DNA from: Phytophthora hibernalis
Lineage: Eukaryota; Oomycota; Peronosporomycetes; Peronosporales; Peronosporaceae
Direction: 5' to 3'
Assembly (NCBI GenBank): GCA_012656075.1
Contig: JAAKBF010000360.1
Coordinates: 235,495-299,494 of the forward strand
DNA length: 64,000 nucleotides
Made by a program: the position numbers and the translations under genes. Positions 44,650-55,863 of this stretch are shown one piece after another. Each line of letters starts with the position of its first letter. Position 1 is the stretch's first letter. Under the pieces are notes generated by a model, which was given only the letters and a program-made list of their open reading frames with translations, had not been told where the DNA came from and did not search any database.

Positions 44650-47056
44650 AGGGTCTGTTTGGCTGTTCCGCCTTAAGGTTTACACCCATTCCTTCTGGCA
44701 AGGGCCCCGATCAGTACCTTATTGACTTGTTTTTCAGAAGCGTTTCTATAATATAATATATATAAGGCCCATTAGAAAAACCAGTACGACCCCACGCACG
44801 ATCGAGCCCGGACGCGCTGTGTAAAGCATGAGACCATTTCGTGACATCGCTGATGGTGTCCGTTTATCGCTGGATGTCAAAGCTGTTAAAGCTTAATGCG
44901 GATTTCCATGTGTTCAATATCAATACCGACAAGACGTCCATTCCCGAGATGTCCATGCTGGAGAAGGTTCCCTGCTGTGTGCAACAACAACAGCAATGCC
45001 CGATGTACTATTCCGATTCTTCCAAAGCGACGCCATCAACACGAGAGGGTAAAACCGGCCGTCTCTCCTCCAACTTACGATCCCGAACCAGGGATTTCGA
45101 TCTTCGGTGGAACAATTTCGTCCGGGCTCTCTAATTGTCTGGCCTGCGTCGGACGCGCCAGTGACGGCAACAGACCCCCACTTTGTCGGAACTAACCTCT
45201 ACATTATCTGCAGATTGCTTGCTATCCTGTCAAAATAGATGTAAAAGTCCAACCACTCACCATTTCTAGATGGAAGAGAGGTATACGTATTTGGATAGTC
45301 GTAACTTGGATTTTTGGTGTTGGGATAGTCTATCCGCACGTGCGGTTAATTTTAAATATTGGATCGAATGCTCGACTACGCGTAAGAAACTGGACGACCA
45401 GAATTTGTCGGGCTGGCAAGAAATTATATTGTCCAAACAAATAAATAAAAATACATGCGAAAGTATGCAGTTAACCCACTCAGGTGAGCGTCAAGGAAGT
45501 ACTCCAGGTATTAAACGATGTTAAGCGATGCCGGCGACATATTTGGCAGACAGTTAACGATTGACTTGGGTTATCTTGTATAAATGCAACAATCAAGGGC
45601 GAATGACCCCCATTGTCGTAGATATAGTCGCAGGTATCGACACGATCGGCATTCGACAAAGACGTCTTAGATATAGGAGAAGGTGTCGGCACGCTCGAAA
45701 CACTTGGCATAGACATCGTAGATATGGTCGTCGACGCAGCAGGTGACGCCACGCTTGACGTCAGCGTTCACCCTCTCCGTGGTGTACATGTAGTAGGGGT
45801 AGGGGCTGTAGTCGTAGGCAAAGTTGGTGCCGTATTTACATCCGCTCGCATCATGGTTGGGTAGCGTAGCGGTCGCTTCGAGAGCCCTAGATGCTACTCG
45901 GTTTGGCATCCGGGGGAATGTTGAGTTCGGGTGCGCGTCAAAGTATATATGTCGCAGGGCATCGGCCAGGCGGTACCATATTTCTTTGCGATATTTGCCA
46001 GCAATGTTTAGCCTCGAGAATCTCACTGCAGCAGAAGGTGTTCGTGTCAGCAGAACTCTGAGCCCGGTGAGCATTTGAGGCTGCGGATATATGCCGGCCA
46101 CTACAACTACTGCGCCTTACTACAACAACGAGTTGTCTACGGCGGCTTACAGGTCCAAGATAATGAGGAGCGAACTTGGGAAACTACCTGAAATATCACA
46201 CGCGGTGGGATCGAGCAGCTTCAAAACCGTAAGCGCGCGCAAGGGTGTGCTCGACGCTTGTGTTTGTTTTCCTGAAGGCCATCACTAACTCAAAGAATGA
46301 AAATAGTTAAATGATCGTGTGTGTTTCATTCGTGTTGGTGGGCGGGTTGGTGCTAGAGCGGAAGGCATTTTGGTAAGCCATTATGTTTAATGCTATTTCA
46401 GTACGTCGAAGCAATCCTGAAAAGCGCGTGTACAGACAACGACCGGCAAATCCCCGCCAATAAAATACGCCTGAAGGGAGTGACACATTCGCTTTGTACT
46501 GTGAAAATTAATCAAAGATTTTAAGCCAATCATATTTTTACTAAATTAAATGAATGGCTGCTACAGTGTTGGCCTACAGGTATCAAATCATGCCGGGTTT
46601 TGTCAATATGTACTCAGTTTGTTCGCAATTTGTCTTAAACGGCGACCCGGTCCATGCGGTTTTTATCGTGTGTTGATTGCTCAGTCGCGGTTTCGTTTTA
46701 ACGTCATAACGCCTAAATGAATGGAATCGAAGATTCCGTCGCCGACAAAGTCAGTCACAACTCACCATAATGAAGTCCTATATAATTAGAATGCATCGAT
46801 TTTGATACGTACAAAAGAGCAACATTCCTGTAATGGAGATACACTTGCCGTGGTTTTGCACTTTGTGGGATGGATTATGTACATTACTGTTTTCTTGGGA
46901 TTGATATGCACAAAATTAGATCACCCAGATTGACATTTTATCCAATCACAACCTCCTAATTAAATATGGCGTGTTTTGTTGTCGTTTACAAATCTCATCC
47001 TTAACTAAGCTGAATGCCGTTCATAAGGTGGCGCATTTGCCGGTCGTCAAGATTTA
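44650..47056. other. Unassigned transposon-like flank
   Basis: Several protein-like short frames occur (plus 44,841-45,195 with MSKLLKLNADFHVFN and PAVSPPTYDPEPGIS; plus 45,270-45,480; minus 45,667-46,101; plus 46,091-46,288). None matches a family I can name. 46,300-47,056 is AT-rich and lacks long frames. The block lies directly before a MULE transposase end, so it may be the decayed body of that element or other insertions. Confidence 0.35.
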
Positions 47057-47353
47057 GTGAACCGGACGAACAACCCCCTCGAGCGCAACAACAGATCGCT
47101 TAATGAGGCATTTTCCGTCGCACACCCAAATGTCACGCAGTTGATTGGTGTTATTAAAGAGCAAAGTCGTGAAAATGTCTGGCTTTTAGCGGATATTTTA
47201 AACCGTCGGGCTTGCGCTCCAAATCACGCTCCTGCCCTCACTTCCTCTGACCTCGAACCTGACTCGGAGTCTGATTCGGATAACGAGGGGTTTGTAGATT
47301 CAGATGTCAGCTCCTGCACCTCGTCGATAGCGTCTGTCTCCCCGGAGTACTAG
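47057..47353 (+). pseudogene. MULE-type transposase C-terminal fragment
   Basis: This frame begins NRTNNPLERNNRSLNEAF (read in phase from a GTG at 47,057), followed by AHPNVTQLIGVIKEQSRE. That is the usual text after the catalytic core in oomycete Mutator-like transposases. It ends with an acidic Ser/Asp tail (SESDSDNEGFVDSDVS) and stop at 47,353. No catalytic residues are present upstream, so it is only the end of an element. Confidence 0.6.
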
Positions 47354-48339
47354 TTACAATGCGTCAACATCAGTAAATCCATAAATATACTTACAAAGTG
47401 TAAAACGAGCTAACTTCATTTTTAAAAGTCAAAATCGCATTGCTGCACGGATCAACCGGCAGCCCTATGCTCATGCTTCACCCCTAACCACAACCAGCCT
47501 GCCAACATTTCGCCGGTTTGCCTGCATGCCCACTTCAGAAAGCGGAGGTACTATCCCACTAATTGTGTATGCCAACACAACAGTATATATATTTGCATTT
47601 GGTCGAGACTTCCAAAACCACTTCGACAATTGCTACGTACCTCTACAATTTTATATAATATCAAGTATCCAAAATATTATATATGACAGTTATATGAAGA
47701 ATCGTTTGAAAGATCTTTGTATGGGTCGAATTTAGGGTCAACTTTTTTGAATAAGACAATGGGCTTGGCTTAAAAGTGTCGACCCATTTTGACCTTGACC
47801 GAATATGACCCAAAAATCGCTCCATCAGAACACCAAGGTTAGCCTCCTTTCGGAACAGATAGGGTTAAACTCGTTACAGAGTACGCTTTATGTAGACACA
47901 GAGCAAGCATATGTGCATAGGCTTAGACCTTAGGCATGCATATAAACACGAACTCTAGGTCCGACAAGAACCGCTGGCAATTGGTCTAGCACTTGCTTAG
48001 GAGAAGAAGAAAAGGAAATGGCTTGGGTATTAAGCAGCGGGCTTGGGGCCGGGCCGGGCCGTGTCAGTAGTTTATAAATAATCTCGTTTTTAGGTTGTAC
48101 CTACGCCCGTCTCATTAACCAGCCACTGCTTAAGGTTATTACGCGTAAAACGTCTGTAAAATTGCTGATTTGGAGCTGGGGTCTCACTTGTCACAGCAAG
48201 TGGCATATCTCCGTAACGCGCTTGTGTATTTTCTACAAAGCATGCATATTAAAACCATCCTTTTACTCGGCCCACAGGGCGTTTCAGGCCCTCACATTTC
48301 GCCTACAATGTGAAGTACAAACGACTCTCTGGCCCGTCT
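47354..48339. other. Intergenic, no gene
   Basis: AT-rich with short frames only. I see no recognisable coding sequence, structural RNA or repeat here. Confidence 0.45.
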
Positions 48340-48675
48340 ATTAGGCAAACACATCCTACCTTTAAATCCTTTGATGGAAGATATGGATCTTGAACGAAGC
48401 TTGACGGAGCGGAGGGAGGACAGCACTCTGGACGAGACCGGAGCGAGGACACTTGACTACTTGAGGGGAAGAAGAAAGATTCGAAAGTGATTGATTTATC
48501 GGAGTTCCTCTAACTAGTTCGTCCAATCATTCTACTCGTCCAATCATTGGGACCGTAATCAACTTACCGTAATCATCGTGGGTTCGGATTGGACCGGTCC
48601 GGGTTGAACCGGTTCACGGTTAATAACCGGTACCAAACCGGTGTCAAACCGGTATCGACTCGGTAACCCTCAATA
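48340..48675 (-). repeat. Probable 3' LTR of Ty1/copia fragment
   Basis: It follows the copia stop codon and a purine tract (TGAGGGGGCG on minus, 48,676-48,685). The first 90 bases contain five ACCGGT hexamers in about 70 bp (48,585-48,655). The outer edge is estimated because no second LTR is present. Confidence 0.5.
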
Positions 48676-48682
48676 CGCCCCC

Positions 48683-49315
48683 TCAATGCGAAGTCCCACG
48701 AATGCCGAGAGCCGTCGTTAGATCCATGTGGCGAGGTCCCGCAAGCGCCTTCGTCATGATGTCCGCCAGCATCACAGAAGTTTCGCAATACTCGAGCTTC
48801 ACTTCACCGCGTTTCACTTCGTCGCGGATGTGGTGGTACTTGATGTCGATGTGCTTGGCGCGGCCGTGGTTCACCGTGTTCTTCGACATCTTGATGCACG
48901 ACTGGTTATCTTCACGGATCTTGAGTTCGGGGCCAGTCTCGTTGGCAGCAGCAAGGATCTCGCACAGCAGGCGATGAATCCATTTTCCTTCTTGGATCGC
49001 CAGACTCAGCGCGATGTATTCCGCCTCGCTCGTAGATAGTGAAACACTTGACTGCTTCTTGCTGCCCCAGCTCACAGGCGCACCGAGCAGCAAGAACGTG
49101 TAACCCGAAGTCGACTTGCGGTCCGCCAGGTCGCCGGCCCAGTCCGCGTCCGAGTAGCCACGAAAGTCGATCTTGTCGCCCGGCTTGAAGCAGATGACAT
49201 GCATCTTGGTGCCTTGCAGGTAGCGAAAGATGCGCTTGACCGCAACCCAGTGCTCCTCTTGGGGGTTCTCCATGAAGCGCGACACATAGCCAACGGCGTA
49301 CGCGATGTCAGGGCG
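48683..49315 (-). mobile_element. Ty1/copia pol 3' end, RNase H
   Basis: This is the C-terminal part of a copia polyprotein in one open frame: SRPDIAYAVGYVSRFMENP, HWVAVKRIFRYLQGT, GYSDADWAGDLADRKSTSGY, WGSKKQSSVSLSTSEAEYIA and DNQSCIKMSKN. It ends VMLADIMTKAL..GTSH at TGA 48,683. It is cut at 49,315, where Gypsy copy B sequence starts abruptly inside gag. That junction, not an LTR end, is why both elements are truncated here. Confidence 0.88.
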
Positions 49316-49982
49316 GGATACGACATTCCGCGGGTTAAACAACACTATCACAACATCAACGCGCAATCATCTCCGTACAAGTCTCAAAAGCTTGGACACA
49401 CGTTTGTCGCTCAGATCGAGCTTGAATCAGAGACCGAAATGACTCGCCTCGTTCAGTTTCAGGAACCTGAAGCTGAAGTGAAAGGTTGCAGCCCCCGCTG
49501 TACAAGTCGCACTTGCCAAGGGACGCGAGTTCCAGTTGAGCGAGCCAGCTAAGCCTGAAACACAGTCCGCATTCAGCATGGAAGATGTGACAAATGTTGT
49601 CTACCGTGCAATGGAAGCGGGAGGATGGAGACCTGCGTATAACCAATAGAACATGCGTTCGGATTACGTGCGTTCTGGATTTTCTTCACCATTCCCACCG
49701 TGTGAAGGCTGCGGAAAGACCAGCCATACCAAGGAATACTGCTGGGCTAACATAATCTGCGACAACTGTCATGAAGTTGGTCACCCGGCCGAGAACTGCA
49801 GATTGACGGCGTGCTCAGACTGTGGTCAGACCCATCGAGGAATATTGTGCGAAGACTGGAAGGCGTTTCAAGCTGTGAAGAATCATATCCGTCAAGATAC
49901 GCTCATAAATTTGCCCGATCAAGTTCAAGATCAACTTCGAAGTGGTGCAGCCACTTCTGGGAAGAAATCGTTAAACCTCTAA
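49316..49982 (+). pseudogene. Gypsy B gag 3' end, zinc knuckles
   Basis: The first part reads YDIPRVKQHYHNIN and then MTRLVQFQEPEAEVKG. After a stop, a frame from 49,653 has two CCHC-type knuckles (CEGCGKTSHTKEYC, CDNCHEVGHPAENC) plus CSDCGQTHRGILC. It ends at 49,982. It is nearly the same as 38,061-38,727 on the minus strand. Confidence 0.85.
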
Positions 49983-50148
49983 GCCCGCTGGATGGGGATC
50001 CAGTACGTGTCGGGCTCAAGAAAACCCAGATGTGTGTGTATTTGCATATGTTGGCTCAAAGCTGAGAAAATCCAAGATCAAGAAAATCAACACTGCATGA
50101 CTACGTTTCAAGATTCGACTTTCAATCCTGACAATATGCGTTCGGAAA

Positions 50149-50982
50149 ATGTGCGCGCAGACAATGTGCGCTCAGGTGGAAGTTCCTGTGGAATACCAGT
50201 TGAGGCCTGGCGAACGCTTTGGATGGTGGGAGAATCATGAACCTGAAGATACGCATGAGATTGCAACGGTCCATGGGGTGGTGAATGATTGTCGGACCGG
50301 TATCCTCCTAGACACTGGAGCGTCCGTGAGTATGTTGACCTTTGACTTTGCACGTAAGCTCAAGCTCAAACGCTGGACGCACAAACAGATGAAAGTCTTA
50401 GGCCTGGTAGGAGTTCCGACTCATGCCCACACTAAGGACAAGATCACTCTTGGTCCCAGATTGGAGTATGTTTTTAGACTTTGGGTGGCCAACATTGGAG
50501 AAGGTGTGGATGTACTGCTGGGTATGAACTTCATGTTCAGCGCTGGTGTACGACTCTCAATCCGGGAAGGTTTGTTACAACTCACAAATGAGGAAACAGT
50601 CTTGATGTATGGTAATTCTCCCAAGGACTACGTTGATGTCTATTTACCGGTGTGTATGAAGCAGAATTTGTATCTGCGTCCAGGCGAATGCGCGGTGGTT
50701 CATGTGGACTATGGTCGGCTGAACTCTCAGCGAGAAGTTGTTTGGGCTGGACGCGGAGATCGTTGGGTGACCCAAGTCATTTTTGCGGCGAGGTCGTGGA
50801 TTACTGCAGTCAAGGTTGTGAATATCTCGAACAAGATGCTATGGATTGACAGCAGTACTGCGATCGCCAGAGTGGTTGAACACGGGTGCTTCCAGCGATC
50901 AGGACGGTTTGTGCGGCATCAAGAATGGAAGCAGTTGATTTACGAGAATACTGTGTCCGCTCAAGATCAGATGCTCGCTTGA
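50149..50982 (+). pseudogene. Gypsy B protease
   Basis: The aspartic protease motif GILLDTGASVSML is near 50,310, with LGLVGVPTHAHT and LLGMNFMFSAGV downstream. It ends at a TGA at 50,980-50,982; copy A has CGA there and stays open to 36,895. The linker continues as a separate frame at 51,281-51,868. Confidence 0.82.
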
Positions 50983-52006
50983 CGCCTGGAACAAATGGTG
51001 TCTGGTCAAAATTCTTCGAGCGTTCAAGCACCTGAGTATCCATGGCCGTCTAAAATTGAATGCAACCAGCTTCGGGACTGCCAAAGTGAAAATGATCCGA
51101 GTGAATCCGAAGCCGAAGCATCTCCGAGTCACGTTCGTGGAAGTTGAAATCAAGGAAGAAAGCTTGACCGCCTCTGAACCTAAGACAAGGGACGTCGGAA
51201 TTCAGACTGTATCAGTTTTGGAAAAAGTATGCGTTCAAGGCCTTGACATTCGCGGTCGATAATCGAGTGAATCTACACCTGTGCTTGAAACAACTGAGGG
51301 CATTGAAGAACCTCTACTCCCTGAACGTATGTCTCCCAGAAATATCGTTCAGGCCGAATGTCTGAGCACAGATGATCTTGAAGAGGAAGGTTCAGGTTTC
51401 TCGACTCAAGGTTTCGCAAGCACACCTGTGCGGAAGCTGGAAAAAGAATATGCAAGGTGCATGCGTGTGTCAGCTGAGGAGTTGGACCTAGAACCACCAT
51501 TCTACATCCGAGAAGGCTGTGAGATGATGGCTCAGTTACGCGAACGTCTGATCATGCTACGTGAAGTTCAGGACTTAAGCCCTGAGTGTAAATTTGAGGA
51601 TGCGGATGTTGGTGTTTCAGGGGTCAAAATTCCAGAAATGAATGAGAAAATGAGGAAGATCCTGAAATACCATCGGAAGATTTTCTTAGGTGATGGAAAT
51701 GCGGCTCCAGCCCCCGCACGCGGTGTCGTGGGCGATTTGGAAGTTGGAGATGGGCGTCCAGTGTCTCAGCGTGCAAGACAAGTTGCCCCGCATTTATCAG
51801 TCAAGGGTTATGAGTTGCTCAAGAAGCTCCTCGAAACGGGTTTGATTGAGCACTCTGAATCGGCATGATCGTAATCGTTCTCAAGGAAAGTAGAGTGGAT
51901 ATCAGGATGTGTATTGATTTCGACTGGTGAATGCATTTATCAAGCTATCACGCTATACCTTGCCCCTGATCGATAATTTGCTGATCGTCTTCGAGTCCGT
52001 ATCGAC

Positions 52007-53095
52007 ATGTCAAGTGGTTTCTGGGCGGTGCTCATGACTGAGCGTGCAAAGCTGATTTCAGCATTTATTGGTCCGTTCGGATATTTTCAGTGGATACGGA
52101 TGCCGTTCGGTCTCACGAACGCGCCCCTTGTATATCAAACAGTGATAAACAATTGTCTGTGGGGATTTGTGCGCTTGCCACCCGAAGAAGAAGCTTTGGT
52201 TGATCGAGACGTCTTAGAGTTCCTGGATCTGAATGCTTCAGACTCTAAACGCAGCGAAGTTCAGGATCCTGAACGCACATCTGCCGACGACCTTGAACGC
52301 AGCGAAGTTGATCTCTCGATTTTAACCGAGCAAATGACGGTGTTCAAGCGTAACATACCAACCCCTCCTCAGATGGGACCTGTGCTTGGACGCAGTTCGT
52401 ATATTGACGGCATCGCACATGGTGCTCCGACTTGGGACGACCTTTGCACGGACCTGAATGCCCTTTTGTTCAGATTGTGTTACTGGAATATCTCCGTGAG
52501 CCTTCCGAAAAGTGAATTTGTCAAGCTGAGCATTCCGTATCTATCCCATGAAATTAGCGCTGAGGGTGTTCGAGCTATGCCCAAGATTGCGAAGTCCGTT
52601 CAGGAGTTACTTTTTCCGTCTATGCTCAAGGGAGTTCAGTCTTTCTTGGGAAGTTTGAACTATTATCACAAGTTCATCGAGGATCTTCCCGTGGTCGCGG
52701 CAGTACTTTACGAGCTGAACGACGAACAAGTCCGTTCAGGTCGAGACCTTGAACGCGCCATGGAAGCGTTTGAGATCTTGAAACGGAAAATTGTGTCGAC
52801 TCATATGTTGCGTCATCCTGACCGCATAAAGCCGTTTATATTTATCCCTCATGCTAATGCGTGCGCGGCATGTGACGTCGTTGGTCAGATGTATGATGGT
52901 AAGATTCAACCTGTGCGGTTCACCGGACGAATATTGAACGAGCCCGAGATACGGCATCAACTTCCTGAAAAAAGTCTTAGCGATTCTCAGAGTCGTGCAG
53001 CAGTTCAGGCCACTGATATTTGGTACTGGATGTCCACTGAAGATCTATACCCGGTACTCCGTTCTACGATGGTTATTGGGTTTAAACTCCACTGA
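52007..53095 (+). pseudogene. Gypsy B reverse transcriptase, YIDG variant
   Basis: A 362-codon frame covers most of the reverse transcriptase: MSSGFWAV, RMPFGLTNAP, SSYIDGIAHG (about 52,395-52,420), PKSEFVKLSIPYLSH, SFLGSLNYYHKFIE and the connection region. The aspartate before MSSGFW and the text upstream of it are in a different frame. The second aspartate of YIDD is replaced by glycine, as in copy A, so catalysis should be lost. Confidence 0.87.
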
Positions 53096-53187
53096 AGGAA
53101 GACACTTGAAATGGGGCTTGAAGTTGTCTCGATGGTCACTGGAAATACATAGGAGTTAAGCGAGATGACGATGGTCTGGCCCCAATC

Positions 53188-53747
53188 TTGAGTGCAGGCA
53201 TTACACCCAGGGGGCATCTCGACGCGGTAGTCCAAGAGTTGACACCAGCCAAAGGACGTGTCAAGCAACAACCTGCGATCAGCATGGAAATGCTTGATGT
53301 CGACTACAAGGGTATTTTGTTGAGCTTCGATGGTGCGGCCAAGACCTCTACTCGCCAAGGAAGTTATGGTGTGTCTTGTGGCAGCTGCCGGGATGGGAAG
53401 TCCTGGACGCACAAGGTTTCATTTTAGAAGATGTCACGGTGAACGATGCAGAGTTTCACGGATTGATAAACGGTCTGAAACTGGCATTGACGCGTGGCGT
53501 TGAAGATCGGGTCGCAGGTGGCGATTCAAGGATCATAATTCAGCAGGCTCAAAGCCTGATAAATTGTAACACTCCAAACCTTCAACGCAGACTCGCGCTC
53601 AAGACAAAGTTCAGGTCCATTCATTTGGTACACGTCAAGCGCTTTTACAATCAAGCTGCTGATTACCTGACGTCTAAGACGTTGATGCTGGGCAAGTCTT
53701 GGCAACTTGAGGATGAGGATGAACGTTCACATTTGCAGTTGGTATAG
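53188..53747 (+). pseudogene. Gypsy B RNase H domain
   Basis: The same layout as in copy A: FDGAAKTSTRQGSYG in one frame, VNDAEFHGLINGL, GDSRIIIQQAQ and NQAADYLTSKTL in the next, split near 53,400. It is followed by stop and then the integrase frame. Confidence 0.8.
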
Positions 53748-53765
53748 AAAATACCTGAGCAGATT

Positions 53766-54972
53766 ATGAAGCCAGTAGGAATTCTTCCCGCAGATGACAA
53801 TTTGCAGTCAGAGTCTGAATCCAGTCCCCTCCCACCTGCGGCCAAGGTGCTAGCAGCTTTCACGCGCGCTCAGGCTGCACGAGCTGAGGAAAGTGAGGTT
53901 ATGGAACCATTACAGTATCATGCTGAACGTTGGCGCAGGATCAGGGCCCATCAGGATGGCGATATTTTCCTGAAACGGATAAAGAGCTATCTGAAGGGCG
54001 AACTGAATGACCTTTCGCGTTCAGAGATTAAGAAGATCGCTAAATATGCGGACTATTACGTCCTGGATTCGCGAGAGATTTTGAATCGCCTGGCCGCAGA
54101 AACTAAGGGTCGCCCACGTGACAAAGAGCCTGAAACAAGGTTGGTCGTTCCGGAAAACCTGCGGCCAGACAAATTGCTCTATGCTCACGAGGATGTCCAA
54201 GGTGGACATCAAGGCATAACTCGGACGTATGAAAAATTGTGTTCAGAGTTTTACTGGCCGAGGATGTTTGCTGATGCAGAGATCTTCGTCAAAGAGTGCA
54301 CCGACTGCGCATCAGCGAAGGGACGACCACCGAACCCCGGACCTTCGCCCGGGAATATCGAACCTCGACGCCCATTTGAGGTGTCTAAATGGACTTCGTT
54401 ACGCACATGCCAAAGTCTGAACACGGGAATACTTTCCTACTCCTGTTTCAGGATGCGTTTTCAGGCTTCGTGATGTGTAAGCCCATGGTTCAACCACTGC
54501 TCAGGATGTAGCTGAGGCGTATGAGGAATGTGTTTTCAGACAGTTCGGAGCAAGTTCAATGTTGCGTCATGACCAAGATCCAAGGTTTATGAGCGAGGTA
54601 TTCACCCGATTCAGGGAAATGCTTGGCAGCAGACAACGAGCAACTCTGGCGTATCGGCCTCAGGCTAATGGTCAGAAAGAACGCTCGTTCCAGACGGTTA
54701 TGCGAAGTGTCCGAGCGTACGTTGCTGAATCAGACCAGAGCGACTGGGACGACCACGCTGAGCGTCTGATGTTTTCGCTGAACACGTCATTTGACGCTAC
54801 TAGGCTTGAAACGCCATTTTTCTTGGTCATGGTTGGGATGCACAAGGGACGGTTTCAGCAATGCTTGGACCTAGGCCTTCTAGTGTGCCTGAACGCACCG
54901 CCTATAAGTGGCGCCGTAAGTTGCAACGCGATTATGGTTACGCTCAGGCTTGCGCTGAAGACCTCCAAATAA
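53766..54972 (+). pseudogene. Gypsy B integrase
   Basis: The frame from 53,766 has a linker and then the zinc-binding HHCC domain (HEDVQGGHQGI, CTDCASAKGRPP). A shift near 54,385 separates the catalytic core: MDFVTHMPKS supplies the first D and LRHDQDPRFMS (about 54,560-54,590) the second. YRPQANGQKERSFQTVMR supplies the E. It stops at 54,972 in a changed frame. The integrase would join element cDNA to the chromosome. It has at least three breaks. Confidence 0.82.
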
Positions 54973-55067
54973 AGGCAAAACGTCTACGCTCAGAAGCCCA
55001 GACACAGAAGTGAAATGAGCTGTCTGAACGCATCAAGGCTGGTTTCAAAGTCGGTGATGCTGTATGG

Positions 55068-55568
55068 TTGTACATTCCCAGAGTTCAGACCGGGCTAAGC
55101 AGAAAATTGGCTCACATGTGGCATGGTCCGTTCAGGATCGACGAGATGCACGACGATTTCCGAGTCAAGCTGATGATTATTAATACTGGCTACCGGGTTA
55201 ACCCTTGGGTGCACGTGAGTCGCCTGAAACCGAGAGCCTTATTTCCTAAACGTCCGATTGAGGAAATCGAGGTGGCTGAAGATGATGACTTTGATGCTGC
55301 TCTGTTACCAGAGGACAGTTGGGAGCCGGACAATTCGAATGATCAATATGAAGTAGAGAAGATTTTGGATTTACGCTGGAAAAAGCGCACTCGGACCTCT
55401 CGACGCCCTCGCGAATATCTCGTGAAGTGGAAAGACTATGAAGAGCCAGAGTGGATACCAGTCTCACAATTAAGTTGCGGTGCCCTCTTGTATGGATTCA
55501 ATCGAGGAGCTAGAGCAAAAGCTCGCTTCCGGACCATGCAGGCGGGAGATGATGATCCCAGAGCATAG
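55068..55568 (+). CDS. Gypsy B integrase C-terminus with chromodomain
   Basis: An open frame of 166 codons has the post-integrase GPY-like region (KLAHMWHGPFRIDEM, WVHVSRLKPR). An acidic linker follows, then a chromodomain (YEVEKILDLRWKKR, REYLVKWKDYEEPEWIP). A basic tail ends at 55,568. Chromodomains of this class direct insertion toward methylated-histone chromatin. This places the element among chromoviruses. The start at 55,068 is only the first in-frame ATG after a shift. Confidence 0.82.
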   Translation: MYIPRVQTGLSRKLAHMWHGPFRIDEMHDDFRVKLMIINTGYRVNPWVHVSRLKPRALFPKRPIEEIEVAEDDDFDAALLPEDSWEPDNSNDQYEVEKILDLRWKKRTRTSRRPREYLVKWKDYEEPEWIPVSQLSCGALLYGFNRGARAKARFRTMQAGDDDPRA

Positions 55569-55863
55569 TGTTCCTTGAACGCTTATGCCTGGACGCAGAT
55601 CGCTGAACTTGTGAAAATGACTGATTGACTAACCCTGAAACTGATTTTTCTTTACCCTAAAACGACGGAAATGTTGAGCATGGAAAGCTGAAGAAAGAGA
55701 ATGTTCGTGATACTGAATTTTGGAGTGATGTGTGAGCAAGATTTATGATGCTGCAGAGGCAGTTGTGACTTCCTGGATGTTAAGAGTGGAATACTACGAC
55801 ATGCAAATGTAGTAAAGCAGAAATTGCGTCCAGGAAGCGCGAATTCGAGCTGCGACCAGAGGT

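Larger units (their letters stand above)
49316..55568 (+). mobile_element. Gypsy chromovirus copy B, 5'-truncated
   Basis: The copy begins mid-gag at the copia junction. It continues through zinc knuckles, protease, reverse transcriptase, RNase H, integrase and a C-terminal chromodomain, ending at 55,568. It shares 49,316-53,839 with copy A in inverted orientation, and beyond that supplies integrase and chromodomain that A has lost. No LTR is recognised at either end. Lesions shared with A include YIDG and a frame change just upstream of IDMSSGFW. Confidence 0.87.

Noticed and set aside
49356..49646. Minus-strand ORFs mirrored at 38,397-38,687 and elsewhere in the Gypsy arms
   Set aside because: They lie opposite real gag or pol frames and recur only because the arms are duplicated.
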